A stretch of DNA of 64,000 bases from assembly GCF_030253575.1 (NCBI RefSeq), contig NC_080558.1, forward strand, positions 1,498,001 to 1,562,000, given 5' to 3'. Shown in pieces: positions 33,501 through 44,564 of the stretch. This DNA is from Rhododendron vialii. Lineage: Eukaryota > Streptophyta > Magnoliopsida > Ericales > Ericaceae. Position numbers and translations under genes: made by a program. Within the stretch, counting starts at the first letter, position 1. Each line of letters starts with the position of its first letter. Under the pieces are notes generated by a model, which was not told the DNA's origin, made no database searches, and saw nothing but the letters and a program-made list of their open reading frames with translations.

Positions 33501-35192
33501 GGAGGGACTGGACCATTTTAGGTTTGTTCCAAGTTTTGTCCACGGAATTGTTTCCTGTTGATAGTTGCTTATAGCCTTGTACCCTGGTGGGGATGACCAA
33601 ACTCTAACTTGGTTAGGATTACCTATATTTGTGGAGATTCATATGTATTTTATTTCCACCATTCAAAATGGATCTATTCTGCAAGACGGTGGTGATCTAT
33701 AAATGTGGGCATTTGGGAAGTCGGGCCTATCGGGTAGCTGGTGATGAGATTTTGTGTTTATTTCTAAATTGGTTTATGATCTTTCTCATTATATGCTATT
33801 TTGTTAACATTCAGGTATGGGACAGACGCTGTTTTGTTACAACAGGGCAAGCAGCTGGAGTCCTAACGGGACATCTAGAAGGCATCACTTTCATTGACAG
33901 TCGCGGTGATGGCCGTTACTTTATCTCGAATGGGAAAGATCAGTCCATCAAACTTTGGGATATCCGGAAAATGTCCTCTAAAGTCACTTGGTACACCTCA
34001 TTTGGTTGTCTTTGTTTTGCCTTCTTGTTTCCTATTTTCCTTCATATTTTCTTGATGTTTAATATGAACTCTTGTGACAATAAAGGACAAAAACTGGAGA
34101 AACCCATTGTCCAATTGCCTGCTTTCAATTCTATGCTTAAGGGACAACGCAGGATAGCATTCTGGCTTTTAAGTTCATAACACTCAAAAATCAGAATTTT
34201 AATTCTCCTATGAATCTTTATCCAACAAAATTGATTTTTCTGTATGGTATAACGTTTCAAATTCCTATTACTTGATCTTGGGGGTGGGATTCAAGTTAAA
34301 TGGCATACTCACATCCTGCTGGTTTATCCTACTATAAATGTTTTAACATTGTAGGCATGCTTGTCTTTTGTTGTTGAGCTCAATTTGTTACTTTAGTGCC
34401 TGGGCATTGAGCTAGGAAATAATGTGAATGATATGCTTTACATGTCCTGCTTAATTTGTTACTTACTTTAGTGCCTGGGCTTTAGGTTTTATTGTAGTTC
34501 ATCTGGTGATGTGCTAAATTGAGTTTCCCTGATGCAGTCCGAATCCGAGGCTGAGGAATGAGTGGGATTATAGGTGGATGGACTACCCACCCCGTGCTAG
34601 AAATAGGAAGCATCCTAATGATCAATCATTGGCTACATATGAAGGTCATTCAGTCTTGCGTACACTCATACGCTGTTACTTCTCCCCAGCATATAGGTAA
34701 AATCCCGTTTCTGTCTTCTAGTAGTGACGATTTAAATTTGTTTCATTCAAATCATTTCATTCTTGGACCTAATTTGGCTTTCAAAATCAATTGTTGTTGC
34801 CTCTTGCCTGATTGCTTAACTCACGTCTGGTCCTTCAAGTCAATAGGATGGAGACCTCAAACTATTGTGTTTGGCCAATGTTGGCGGAAATTACAATGGT
34901 CTCATTTTTTTGGTTCCAGGCTCTTATAGTCGGCCATGTTAGACAAAGTGAGACCATAATTTCCACCTACTTGGGACACACTTCATCGGTCTGGTGAAGT
35001 AGATGGAACTTGGATTTCACTTTATCAAAGGATGAGAACCAAAATGGTGTGGTGGCTCTGTACCATAAAATAGTTATGCCAGTATCAGTATCCTTCTCGA
35101 AGATTTTACCAATTTTTTAAAGTTAATCCAATGATTCATCTGTTGATGAGTTTTTACTCTAAATTCTTAATCCTTGCCTATGGCGTGAGTTA

Positions 35193-35231
<39 letters not shown>

Positions 35232-35567
35232 AGCACTGGTCAAAAGTACATCTACACGGGATCTAGTGATTCTTCTGTTTATATCTATGATGTGGTACGT
35301 TTGTTTATTTTTCAATGAGCTTCTGGTAATATTTGTTGGTACTTTCTTGTAGCATATACCTAACGGCTCCTTCGCTTCCCATAGGTGACCGGAGCTCAAG
35401 TGGCTAGACTTGAGTACCATGACGATCCTGTTAGAGATTGTAGTTGGCACCCATTCTACCCGACTCTCGTCAGCTCTTCATGGGATGGTGTCATTGCAGA
35501 ATGGGAGTTTTCAGGGAGAGTTCCCTTGAAGCCACCGAGTAGAAGGCGGAGACGACATTTCTATTGA
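30575..35567 (+). CDS. LEC14B/DCAF11-like WD40 repeat protein, 9 coding exons, 472 aa
   Basis: Plant homologue of LEC14B; relatives of the DCAF11 type are substrate receptors of CUL4-DDB1 ubiquitin ligases. Coding exons: 30575-30955, 31073-31192, 31471-31548, 31859-32041, 32884-32961, 33815-33990, 34538-34696, 35234-35294, 35385-35567, all GT-AG and in phase. WD40 blades are visible from about residue 105: FSADGSLFVAGFQ, TDASLSPDQHYL, VKFSTDGRELVAASSDDSIY, VCFADESGNVIYSGSDDNLC, GRYFISNGKDQSIKLWDIRK and CSWHPFYPTLVSSSWDGVIA. WDRR (282-285) and WDIR (328-331) fit the WDxR box that contacts DDB1. The CPNPRLRN...WDYRWMDYPP insert is typical of this family. The C-terminal tail RRRRRH is basic. The frame opens after stops, and length matches the family. 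Intron 8 ends in a long CT run. Confidence 0.93.
33277..33450. repeat. 100-bp tandem duplication in WD40 intron 5
   Basis: GGTGAAAATTGTTCTAATTC at 33277 and GGTCAAAATTGTTCCAATTC at 33377 begin two copies that both contain TAATCAGGTTGTATC. Each thus carries an acceptor-like TAATCAG, but neither opens a conserved exon. Confidence 0.8.
35194..35227. repeat. (CT)n tract before the exon 8 acceptor of the WD40 gene
   Basis: About 17 CT units followed by GTGCAG at 35228-35233. It serves as an unusually long polypyrimidine tract. Confidence 0.85.
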
Positions 35568-36365
35568 AACAATCACGGTGCCATACCAAACATTATGAAC
35601 TTGCACATGTATTTTGAGACACCCATATACAGGCATGTACAGTTTGTGATGCTTTTTTCCTACAGCCCAGAAGTAGGTGACATCGGTATTGCTATATCTG
35701 ATAGTAATTTCTGGTGTTTTGTTCTGCCGCCACAGAAGTAGAATACTTGTAGCCCTTTTTGTTGATGTATTTGTCATAATTGATGTTACGAAATGATATT
35801 ATTAATTTTCTTTGTTCGATGTTTTTGATTTTGCGATAAAATCTTCTAGCCTGTGAGATATTAGTATTATGTTTGATTGATATGGCCGTATGGCTTCTTT
35901 TTTTCCTCTTTCTTTTTAAAGGACGGACAAGAACATCGCGGTTGAGTATTTATGTAGTTGAATTTAGCCGAACCCTCAATAAAATGAATGATCGAACTAA
36001 GCTAATTTCATTTTCTGGTGTACCAAAAAACAATGAACTAAGCTTGAGGCCTTGTTCCGTTAGGTAGCGGAACAGATTTTAATCAACAAACAAATATAAG
36101 ATGGCTTTTTTCGAAAAACACAACGTGAAGTTGTTTTGCTGGGAACAGATTTTAATCAACAACTAGTGGATTTGACAAATTAGAGGAAAACAATTTGAGG
36201 CAAAAAAAAAAGAAAGTTCGCAAGTCTTTTTTCCCCATTTTTTCATATGTTTGGGATGCATAAATTTTTTTTTTTTTTTTTTTGTATTTCTTGTAAGTTT
36301 TTGATTTATTACTTTTATGTTTCGCTTTGTCATCTAAAGTAATATATATAGATATACACACAAAT

Positions 36366-36718
36366 CTTCTTATAAGGGCGCCCTTACTGTATTACGGTAA
36401 GGATGCCCCTTTCCTGCCCAATTTGCAATGATCTAAGTCGCTCAATGTGTTCAGAACGTGATTTTAAGGATACCCATTAAAATCAGAAAAAAAGGACCAT
36501 AAAAGGCTTGATCCGAGCAGTTTTTGTTTGTATTTTATCGAATGGTTCAAATAAAAACTCTCAAATCAAGCTCTTTTCGATCTTTTTTTTTTGCTGATTT
36601 CTCATTGGTACCCCGAAAATCACGTTCTGAACACATTGAGCAGCTCGAATCATCGAAATTTGGTTGGAAAATGGGAGAAAAGAGGAACCCCTTACTTTAA
36701 GGGCGCCCTTATAAGAAG
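36366..36718. mobile_element. Foldback element with perfect 21-bp inverted ends
   Basis: CTTCTTATAAGGGCGCCCTTA at the left is exactly inverted at the right (36698-36718). A second inverted pair lies inside: CTCAATGTGTTCAGAACGTG against CACGTTCTGAACACATTGAG. The two arms therefore extend inward over more than 100 bp. Flanks show no clear duplication. A related element is at 62462-62680. Confidence 0.85.
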
Positions 36719-37499
36719 TGGACATATATACTGTATAATATAAGAGGAACCCCTTAATATAATATAAAACCCAAATTGGGAACAGAACGACCAAATCCAC
36801 TAAATTTAAAAAATTCAAGAAAAAAATTAAAAGCCTAACTTTCTGGTGTTATTAATTGTTTTTCCAAGTAAAAGTGAAACGTGATAACAAGCAATCATAC
36901 TGACACAGGAAAAAAAAATCCTCTCATATTCCGATATCTCAGGTGACGAAAAAATAAGACCCACTGCGATCCTATGAGTTATTCATTTTGAAGGTCCCAA
37001 TGTCCTCATGCCAAAAATTAGAATGATTTTTTTCCCAGTTTAGTCTTCGACCTAATTATTTTTTCCGAAAGAGAAATGAACGGTCATGATCGCACATTAC
37101 TTGCAACAAATATGGTTTAGTTGATACGGGTATCAATATTGGATCAACTTGAATTTTACACTGGTTATAAGCACATTGAGGCCTACGAAATAAACTGCTC
37201 AAATCGTCAAATAGAAATATGATGAGTCCAATTTTAACATGAGATGACTTAAGAAGATTTTAATCGAGATGCTTAGACATCAACAAAGATGCAAGCAGCT
37301 CCAAGAGATACCTTAAATGACAACATGGAAGAGCCGTAAACTCAGATATCTATGTTCGGAATTTGGCAACCCCCTAGTTTTGGTTTTGGTGTGAATGGCC
37401 TACTTTGGATGACCTACTTTGGATCGGATCGAAAAATAGCTGAAGTAACCGTAAATTGATTCGAACATTCCTCACCATTGAAAAAAAATAACAGTTGAC
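36719..37499. other. Intergenic region upstream of the small membrane-protein gene
   Basis: AT-rich and without a plausible coding frame. The partial repeat AGAGGAACCCCTTA occurs at about 36683 and 36742. I see no other structure. Confidence 0.5.
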
Positions 37500-37619
37500 T
37501 TGCAAGTGGATCAACAAACATCGGACGGCTCCATTAAGTTGTCCACTTGTACTCGATACCAGTTTCCCACCAGATATCTCTCTCTCTCTCTCTTGCCAGA
37601 AGCGAAGAGTGGGGAAACA

Positions 37620-37765
37620 ATGGCGTCGGCAAGAGCAAAGCTGACGTTTCGCATATTTCTGGTCCTTCTCCTCGTAATAGGTTTCTTCTACCTCTTCCGT
37701 CCTCTCTACTGGAAAATTTCCTCCACCGTCCAAGATATTCGCGACAACAAACAAACCTTCACCGG

Positions 37766-37804
<39 letters not shown>

Positions 37805-38582
37805 GAATATATATGTACTGATACATGTATTTATGTATGCATAGATGTACAATTCGATTTGAATCTGGGTTTTGATGCATAGCTTAGGATTTGATGTCAT
37901 CAGTCCTATCTTTGTATCCTTTTTAAGGATTAATAAATTTTCTTTTGCCCGTTCAAAAAAAAAAAAAAAGTGCGTAAATACGCCTATACATACAATTCGA
38001 CGTCCGGGCACACATCGTGTGTGCGAATCGTGTTAATCAAAAGATGGATAGAGGAAAATCTTGAATTTTGATTAAGGGGAGTGATTTTGCCACTCCCTTC
38101 TTGTTAATGTCACTCCCGTTTGTGTTTTTATTAGATAATTTATTTTGTAAGAGAAGAGTGTTATTAACAAAAAGGAAAGCGGCAAAATCAATTCCCTTGA
38201 TTAATCTGTGACGAAATTTGGGATGGCAGTTTTTTTCTTCCATCTTGGCACAATGTAGATAGTTAGGTCAGCTTGCGTGCACTTCAATTAAGTCCAGAGT
38301 CGGTTTGGAATATTTGGCTTATGTGAGATTCAAACGTGCGACCTCCTGAAGACCAAGAGTTTTTACTTAGATAGTTAAAGGGTAGTTTGGGATTAAAAAT
38401 TGTGAGTCCGTCTCAAAACTGACATTCACACCATGAAGGGTGTCCCTTTAGCACAAGTAATAGATAATAGATGTACGTTCATACTCCAGATATACAGTTT
38501 GGGTTGAATCTAAGTTTCTATGCTTTGATTCACAGGTATTTCGCAGATCGTACACGAAGCTCAGAAATCGGTGGGATGGTAG
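37620..38582 (+). CDS. Small single-pass membrane protein, 64 aa, two exons
   Basis: Exons 37620-37767 and 38536-38582 join in phase. Residues 9-28 (TFRIFLVLLLVIGFFYLFRP) form one hydrophobic segment after a short basic N-tail, followed by LYWKISSTVQDIRDNKQTF and GISQIVHEAQKSVGW. It resembles small conserved plant membrane proteins whose function I cannot name. The ATG is preceded by a CT tract and GAAACA context; upstream in-frame extension to 37500 lacks conservation clues. The terminal TGGTAG could also be read as a donor (TG followed by GTAGTA), so a third exon is possible, though none is evident before 39170. Intron 1 starts with a CT microsatellite and contains a LINE or SINE-like tail. 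Confidence 0.65.
37768..37802. repeat. (CT)n microsatellite at the intron 1 donor
   Basis: The GT of the donor opens directly into GTCTCTCTCT, a run of about 34 bases. Length variation here could affect donor use in the small membrane-protein gene. Confidence 0.85.
37880..37969 (+). mobile_element. Retroposon 3' tail (LINE or SINE) with poly-A
   Basis: AAGGATTAATAAATTTTCTT then GCCCGTTC and about 15 A. This resembles the LINE tail at 8445-8486 (ATTAATGGGATG... GTCCGTC, A run). The left limit and duplication are not resolved. Confidence 0.5.
38267..38380 (+). repeat. Dispersed repeat, unclassified family
   Basis: GTCAGCTTGCGTGCACTTCA then ATTAAGTCC, followed 60 bp on by GAGATTCAAACGTGCGACCT. 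Same family as 48-230 and 29241. It lies in intron 1 of the small membrane-protein gene. Confidence 0.5.
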
Positions 38583-39219
38583 TATCTTTTAGTCAGGTTT
38601 TGTGAAGAAAATGCTGCTAATTGTAATTTTAATTTCCTTAATTTATCACTGTAAGTGAATTTTGACAGATATAGCCTCTGTTCAATCAGAAGATTTGGTT
38701 TTTCATTTTACTTTGAATAATGAAGAACTTGTACCGTATTAAAGTTTGGATTTTGCATATGTAGATCAGATTGCAATTTGGATTTCGGCGTCTTGAAATC
38801 TATTTGTGAATTATGGAGATGTCAAATAATCAGAAGTCAAATCCATAAATTGTCGTGAATGATTATAGGAGTATGAGAATAGCTGAACATAATGTGTAGC
38901 TGTTAAGCCTGTTATTGACTTGGAAGATGAAGATCTGGTTTGGTTTAGATTTTGTTCCGACGATTGAAAACCCGTCTCGTTTGGAAGTAGGAATTTTTCA
39001 TAGTTTGGTCTTGCAATGTTTGGGTTTTCTAGCTTCACATTAATGGTTCATGTGGGGGATAAGCTTCATCATAGTGAGGGAAACAGCCTGGATCACCTGC
39101 CAAGGAAATTACGTTCCTTAAGCTGGACTCAAATTTGGTCTTAGATTTGTTCTATAGTTGTAGCTTGACGCTATTGGTCGCGATGGTACATATTACATGC
39201 ACGTTGGGCGATCATCCCC

Positions 39220-39311
39220 GACCAAGTAGAGTCCGATTTGTACTTGCGGTGGAGGTACAAATGGGGACCAAGTAGAGTCCAATTTGTACTTGTGGTGGAG
39301 GCACAAATTTG
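39220..39311. repeat. 46-bp tandem duplication
   Basis: GACCAAGTAGAGTCCGATTT at 39220 and GACCAAGTAGAGTCCAATTT at 39266 start two copies with GTACTTG(C/T)GGTGGAGG(T/C)ACAAAT. It lies between the small membrane-protein gene and the 3' end of the prolyl hydroxylase gene. Confidence 0.85.
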
Positions 39312-39515
39312 TTTCTGAAGACGAAGACGGCTTGATGGAGTTTTTAACACACTTAACGAAACAAAGCAAAAAACCGATCGTTGCAGCAACAGTTGGTCGA
39401 TTACAAAGGAGACGAACAAAATTTCGAGCGAAAATGAAGAGGGAAATAAAAAACAGTATAGGAATAATACAGTGAAAAACAAACAAACATATACTTGTTT
39501 AGTGGGATTAATGAG

Positions 39516-42500
39516 CTAACAAATCTTACAGCTTCTCCTACAGTTCCCAGGAAGCTCAGGAGTTCCCACCATGTACTCTGGATTATTGGTGCATTCTCCT
39601 AAAGCAGCCCATCTCTCACAATTGTCATGGGTATCTGTGCAATTTCCACCGGCAGAACCCACAATCTTGTCGAAGGAATCCACGTGGATCCACTTTGTCG
39701 CCGACCACTTCTCACCTTCTATCACTGGGCATCCTCCGTGAAGACTACTAGGGTCTGGAATGGCGCTTGGGTGGAGACTGAAGAAAAGGAGTGCGTCGCC
39801 TTTTCGCGGTTTTACTGGGTGTTTCAATACAGAAGAGAAAAAAACAAAAAGTCTGTCAAGTTGTTGAAAACACAGCAGCGGAACTCATAAAAAGAATTAT
39901 GATGAGTTGACGTTACTCACCTGCGATACCCTTCTTTGCACATTCGGATAAATCATCATCTGATGGAGAGGATTTGTGACGTGAATGGTGTATCTGTTAA
40001 CAGTTTTTGATTTCTCAATCAAAATTTGATAAAATCATGAACCATTAGGAGATAGCCAGGTCCCAATAATACTTCCTTGCGTTTTTCATTTTATTTTTGA
40101 TATGGTCCTTGCATGTGTTAAAGGGCCAGAAATATGCATTGTACTACAAAACCTCACAAGATATTACTTACGGAAGTGAAAAGAAATTCGTAACTGAACA
40201 AAGAAAACAAAATCAGCTCAAAACAGGACTCTCTAAATCCCGATCCGGGGGCCCTGTAGTGAGTAATCGCAGCCATCCAAAAGTATTTTCGATGGTCCGG
40301 ATTTAAAATAACTCTCCTTGGAAGAGTTTTCTCTTCCCTATAAGAGTTTCTTTTAAATTAGGACCGTTGATTGTTGACATAGACGGTTGCGACTACTCAC
40401 ACTATAGGGCCCCCGCTCCCCTCTAAATCCCCTTATTGGTTTTTAGGAAAAAATAAAGTCTCCTGAGGTTTCCATCACAGTAGCTTCATTGTGCCAAAAA
40501 TATACTCATATAACGTGACAGTGCAATGCTTGTTTCTTAAACCAAACCAAACCAAACCGAGCCTTAAGTCTTCTGTCGTGCGACCCAGCAGCTTATGTGC
40601 GACCTGTGGTCCACGCCTCCTATTTGTTCAGGGCGGGCAGCGTCCCAATCAATTGAGGTCGGCTAAACCTTGCAATGCTTGTTTCTTGTCCTCTGGAAAT
40701 GTTGGCACACTCTCTTTGTGCTTCCACGAACACTTGAGATGGCGCACCACCCACATGCACAAGGTTACAAAGACTGGCAGCAGGCCTTAAGTCTAAAGAC
40801 TAAACCTTAAATCAAAATGAAGCATCTCTATTCAAGAATCACACAAAAAAACCGAAACTTGAGCAGAAACCACACAGGATGAATCTGACCCTTGTTGTCT
40901 TATTACAAAACGCGCCACCTACCCTACAACCAGCAAGCCCAAATGCCTCTCGAAAACCTTCCATGAAAAGGCTCAAGAGTTGTGTTAACACTACTGACAA
41001 TTTGTCTTTTAAGTTGTACACACTATTTGAGACGTTAGTATAGGCCATAGGGGTTTGTTTGATGTACGTGAATTGCATGCTCTAGATGCTCATCTAAAAC
41101 GGTTCGAAAAAAGAAAAGAAGAGTTTGTTGGAGCTCTTTATACGGAATAATGAGTTGTTTTCAACTAAACTTGAAAAGAATAACTAACCTCTGCTGATGG
41201 GAACACTGTTTCACCACCTTTTGCCACATCACTGAGGTACATGAGTACAGTTGCTATGCGATGTCCACCCCGGGCAATATTAACGTTGTCAACGAAATAA
41301 TCGTAGTGTGGATCATATTTTTGGCCATGCTCATAATGCAAAACTTGTATGTCTTCCCCATTTTCTGTAAAAGCAAAAACATTGTCGATTCTTCAGGTTT
41401 ACCAATTACATACTTCCACAGCCTTTTAAGCGTTTCAAAATTAAATTGTGACCTTGATGAAAAGGCTGTGCTCATAAACTTTCAGCAGTGGAATACTTAG
41501 ATATAGCTGGGTTTTACAGAAGGAAATAATTTCATGAGATAAGGACCAAAGGTAGCACCAGAAACTGGGTAAGCAACACGTTAAGGGCTCCTGCACCGAT
41601 GACTCAATTGAGACATAGGAGCTAATGGCAAATTAACTGGTTACCTAATTTGAGAGTTTGTTTTCCATCCTAACAGAAGATATACTAATTGGGAGGTATA
41701 GATATCAATTGACATCCTTGATCTATGATGACGGCCCAATGAAATGAAGCTGTCCCTCTGAGTTATGGCTCAAGAAGAAAATTCTGCTTTGAAGCAAGAA
41801 TTCTCAGAAATCAGAGCATGATTTACCTTTTGGTAGGAAGGTCCACATTGCGAGCTTGTCCTCTATACCAGCGACGATAGGATCCTACAATATAAATAAC
41901 ATGTCAAAAGTGGTGAAGAGATCTTGGGGAAATAAAGACATGAAGTTGAAACAACTAGTTATTGATTACATAGTTACGCAATTACAAGCAAGTGGCCGTA
42001 CTGTGAAGCAAACATGCCTTTAGCCCAATGGCAGCATGAGTGCATTTATTTGCCATTTGGCTCGCTAATCAAAAAGTGTTTTCCAAAATGATAGTTTTTT
42101 TACACACACACCACCTTTGAACATCTTGCAATTTTGAAGCTTCAGAAACAGCATCCCTGAAAATCATAACCATGTCCCGTCGTGCTTCGAATTACATTAG
42201 GCATTCTTCTTTGCAGATGTAATGAGCTGCAATAAACTTCACACACCAAATCTTCTCTGCTAAGTGTGCTTAATTCTCTAAGGCTGTGTCTGGATTTTGG
42301 ATTGTCTTCATTCTTTTTGTTCTACGATTTCCTTTCATGCGATAAATCCCTTCATAAATCCGCAATGCATACGCACAAAAGTGATATGGTAATATGAACC
42401 AATGCTCCTCATTTTAAGTTCATATCTCAGGACAGGGTAAGATTGCCAAGTGAAAACTTCAAACAAGCTCGAAATGACACCAGTCATACCACGATATTGA

Positions 42501-43277
42501 TCAGCATAAGATCAATCACAAACATATTAAATTGCATACTTGTGTATATTGCAATAGTCGCAATCGAAAATTAGAACATAGTGGAAGAAGCACAAACCTT
42601 CCCCTTAGCGATAAACATCCCGGAGCTAGTTCGAACCTCACTGAGCTTGCTCTTTCCAGATTCATTGTCGGCAACAGCTGATCTTTTCAGCTCCGATTTC
42701 GCCTGAATACATTCCAACAACCAAATTAATCGACTCAATAGTCCTAACAGCCCCTTTGGATTGTGAGAAAATGTGTGATAAGAAAGGGGGAGCCGATCAA
42801 AAAATTATAATAATCATCTTTAGACGTTTCTCTCCATTTCTCACCAAATTACTCAATCCGAATGAGTAATTGGCAAGAAACTCTAATCCATTCTTTTCTT
42901 TGCTTATCAAAATCCCTCATCCAAAGAAGCTATAAATCAAGTGATTTCTCAATTAACCCAAATCAAGAAAAAACAAAAAACCAAACAACAAAACCCACAA
43001 GAGAAATCAAGTGATTGCACTCCTCGTCCGTGAGAAAACCCTCGTACACAAAAGCCCTGCAATTCACCGATCAATTGAAACCCAGTAAGCAAAAATGAGA
43101 TTCAAATTGGAGTCTCTTTTATTTAATTTTCCTGCATTTTCTCGGAAAATAATACCTTGGTTGGGATGAAACTTGCTTGGCTTTGGATGGATTGATGATC
43201 GAGGAGCACGAAGGTTCATAGAGAACTGACGATATCAAGGCCAAGAGAGTGAGTGAAAGAGGCGAAAACCGAATCAT
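39516..43277 (-). CDS. Prolyl 4-hydroxylase with C-terminal ShKT domain, 7 exons, 296 aa
   Basis: Fe(II)/2-oxoglutarate oxygenase that hydroxylates proline in cell-wall glycoproteins; plant members are type II proteins of the ER/Golgi. Exons in gene order: 43277-43156, 43056-42999, 42702-42598, 41884-41827, 41364-41189, 39993-39921, 39814-39516; phases agree. The N-terminus MIRFSPLSLTLLALISSVLY is a signal anchor. RAFVYEGFLTDEECNHLISL and SELKRSAVAD are family blocks. Iron ligands are H134, D136 (PHYDYF) and H223 (LHGGCP); K233 (GEKW) is the 2-oxoglutarate lysine. Six cysteines at 256, 263, 272, 289, 293 and 296 form the ShKT module. An alternative in-frame ATG 39 bp upstream would add 13 residues. 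The gene lies convergent to the small membrane-protein gene. Introns hold a MULE-like MITE and a Harbinger-like MITE. Confidence 0.93.
40242..40420. mobile_element. Mutator-like MITE (intron 5 of the prolyl hydroxylase)
   Basis: Inverted arms GATCCGGGGGCCCTGTAGTG and, reverse complemented from the right, GGAGCGGGGGCCCTATAGTG. An 11-bp direct repeat CTCTAAATCCC lies at 40231-40241 and 40421-40431. Duplications of 9-11 bp are typical of MULEs. It is about 180 bp with no coding capacity. Confidence 0.8.
42748..42932. mobile_element. Harbinger-like MITE (intron 2 of the prolyl hydroxylase)
   Basis: Starts CAGCCCCTTTGG and ends CCAAAGAAGCTA, with TAA on both sides (42745-42747, 42933-42935). The same terminal sequence occurs in the larger element at 49680-50316, so they are probably one family. 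Confidence 0.55.
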
Positions 43278-43689
43278 GGGTAATGGGCGAAAGGGAAAAT
43301 AGCAAATTCTTGTCAAATTTTATTGGGAAAATCTTGCGTGTAGTTGTTGAGTCTGATTATCTTCTTTTTAGCCGTCTCTGTGATGGACGAGATTTGTCTG
43401 TGTGCAATGTCAACCCAAACGCGTTCGGCGAAGGTGGGGTGTTGGAAAAGAACGACACCGTTGCCTCCCAATTGCATTGCTTGCAGTATGTAACTGAAAT
43501 TTTGGATTTTGTTCAAAATTGCTTCACTCTTTTTTAAGAAAATGACGGGAACATGTTTTTATAATTAATATCCGTTAAGGATAAGTTAAGAAAATTTATT
43601 TATGCTGAAAACGTCATTAGCACATATTAATTATCAAAACACGTTCTTGACCGTCATTTTCCCCTCTTTCTTGGGATACAAACGAACCA

Positions 43690-43880
43690 AGGTATTCGCG
43701 AGCAGCTCGAGACTTGGCCCGTTATGAGCTCAGCTCATTTACCGAAAACAAGTCAATCTCGAGTTAGTTGTGTAACTTGCAATTATAGAAGCTCGGCTCG
43801 TTTTTATAAAAATTTGTGTATTAAATGAACCGAACTAGAACACTTCGATAAGAAAACCAGCCTAGCTCAAGCTCGATTAT
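43690..43880. repeat. Decayed AACGAGCC-type repeat
   Basis: GAGCAGCTCGAGACTTGGCC, AGCTCGGCTCG and similar words recall the interior of the elements at 3137, 4058 and 17460. Inverted ends are no longer clear. It lies between the prolyl hydroxylase promoter side and the 3' end of the kinase gene. Confidence 0.5.
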
Positions 43881-44564
43881 TTAGGGTTTTAAATCGCGGT
43901 ATTAGAAAACGTAAATAGAAACGGCATCGGAGATCTGAAATCCCGTTACAAAACTGCCGATACCATACGTAACGGCCTTTATTTAAAACATTGGTCGAGA
44001 GAATAGATCAAATATCCGTATCATACGGAAGATAAGATCCACCGCTAACTGTCGAATATTCGTAAGTTATTTTTTTCTCTTTCATTTGCCTTCCATTCAA
44101 CAAAGTCAAGATCCTAACATAGGAGCTGGCTAATTATGAAAGTGGAATCACCTTAATTTTCATGCAAAAGTCCCACTCATTTGTCTACAAAATGTACACT
44201 AAAGGGACTTTGTTTCTCAGTATTCTAGTGAAGTGGAATTTCCTTTGGATTCCATCCATCATCTCAGTAGAAGAAGAACTGCAAATACAAAAATCTTTCA
44301 TTGTCTTTTTCTGTCAAAAACTTCACAAAAATACATAGAAGGTTTCAAAAAACAAAGCAAGCAAATCCAGCTCTGCTATTGCTGTATACAATCTTTTCGG
44401 TTTCCCTCCCGATTTTCCCATCATTTCCTACCTCCGTATCATCAACAATGTTACAGAAACACAACCGAGTAGAATTCCATTCTACAGCATAATTCGAGCT
44501 CCTCAACATTTTATAAAGTCTACAGAACAATCTAAAACTCCCAAGTCCCATTGAAGCATTCATT

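Noticed and set aside
37374-38011. Minus-strand frames with long Arg-Glu runs
   Set aside because: They are antisense to the small membrane-protein gene and read through its CT microsatellite.
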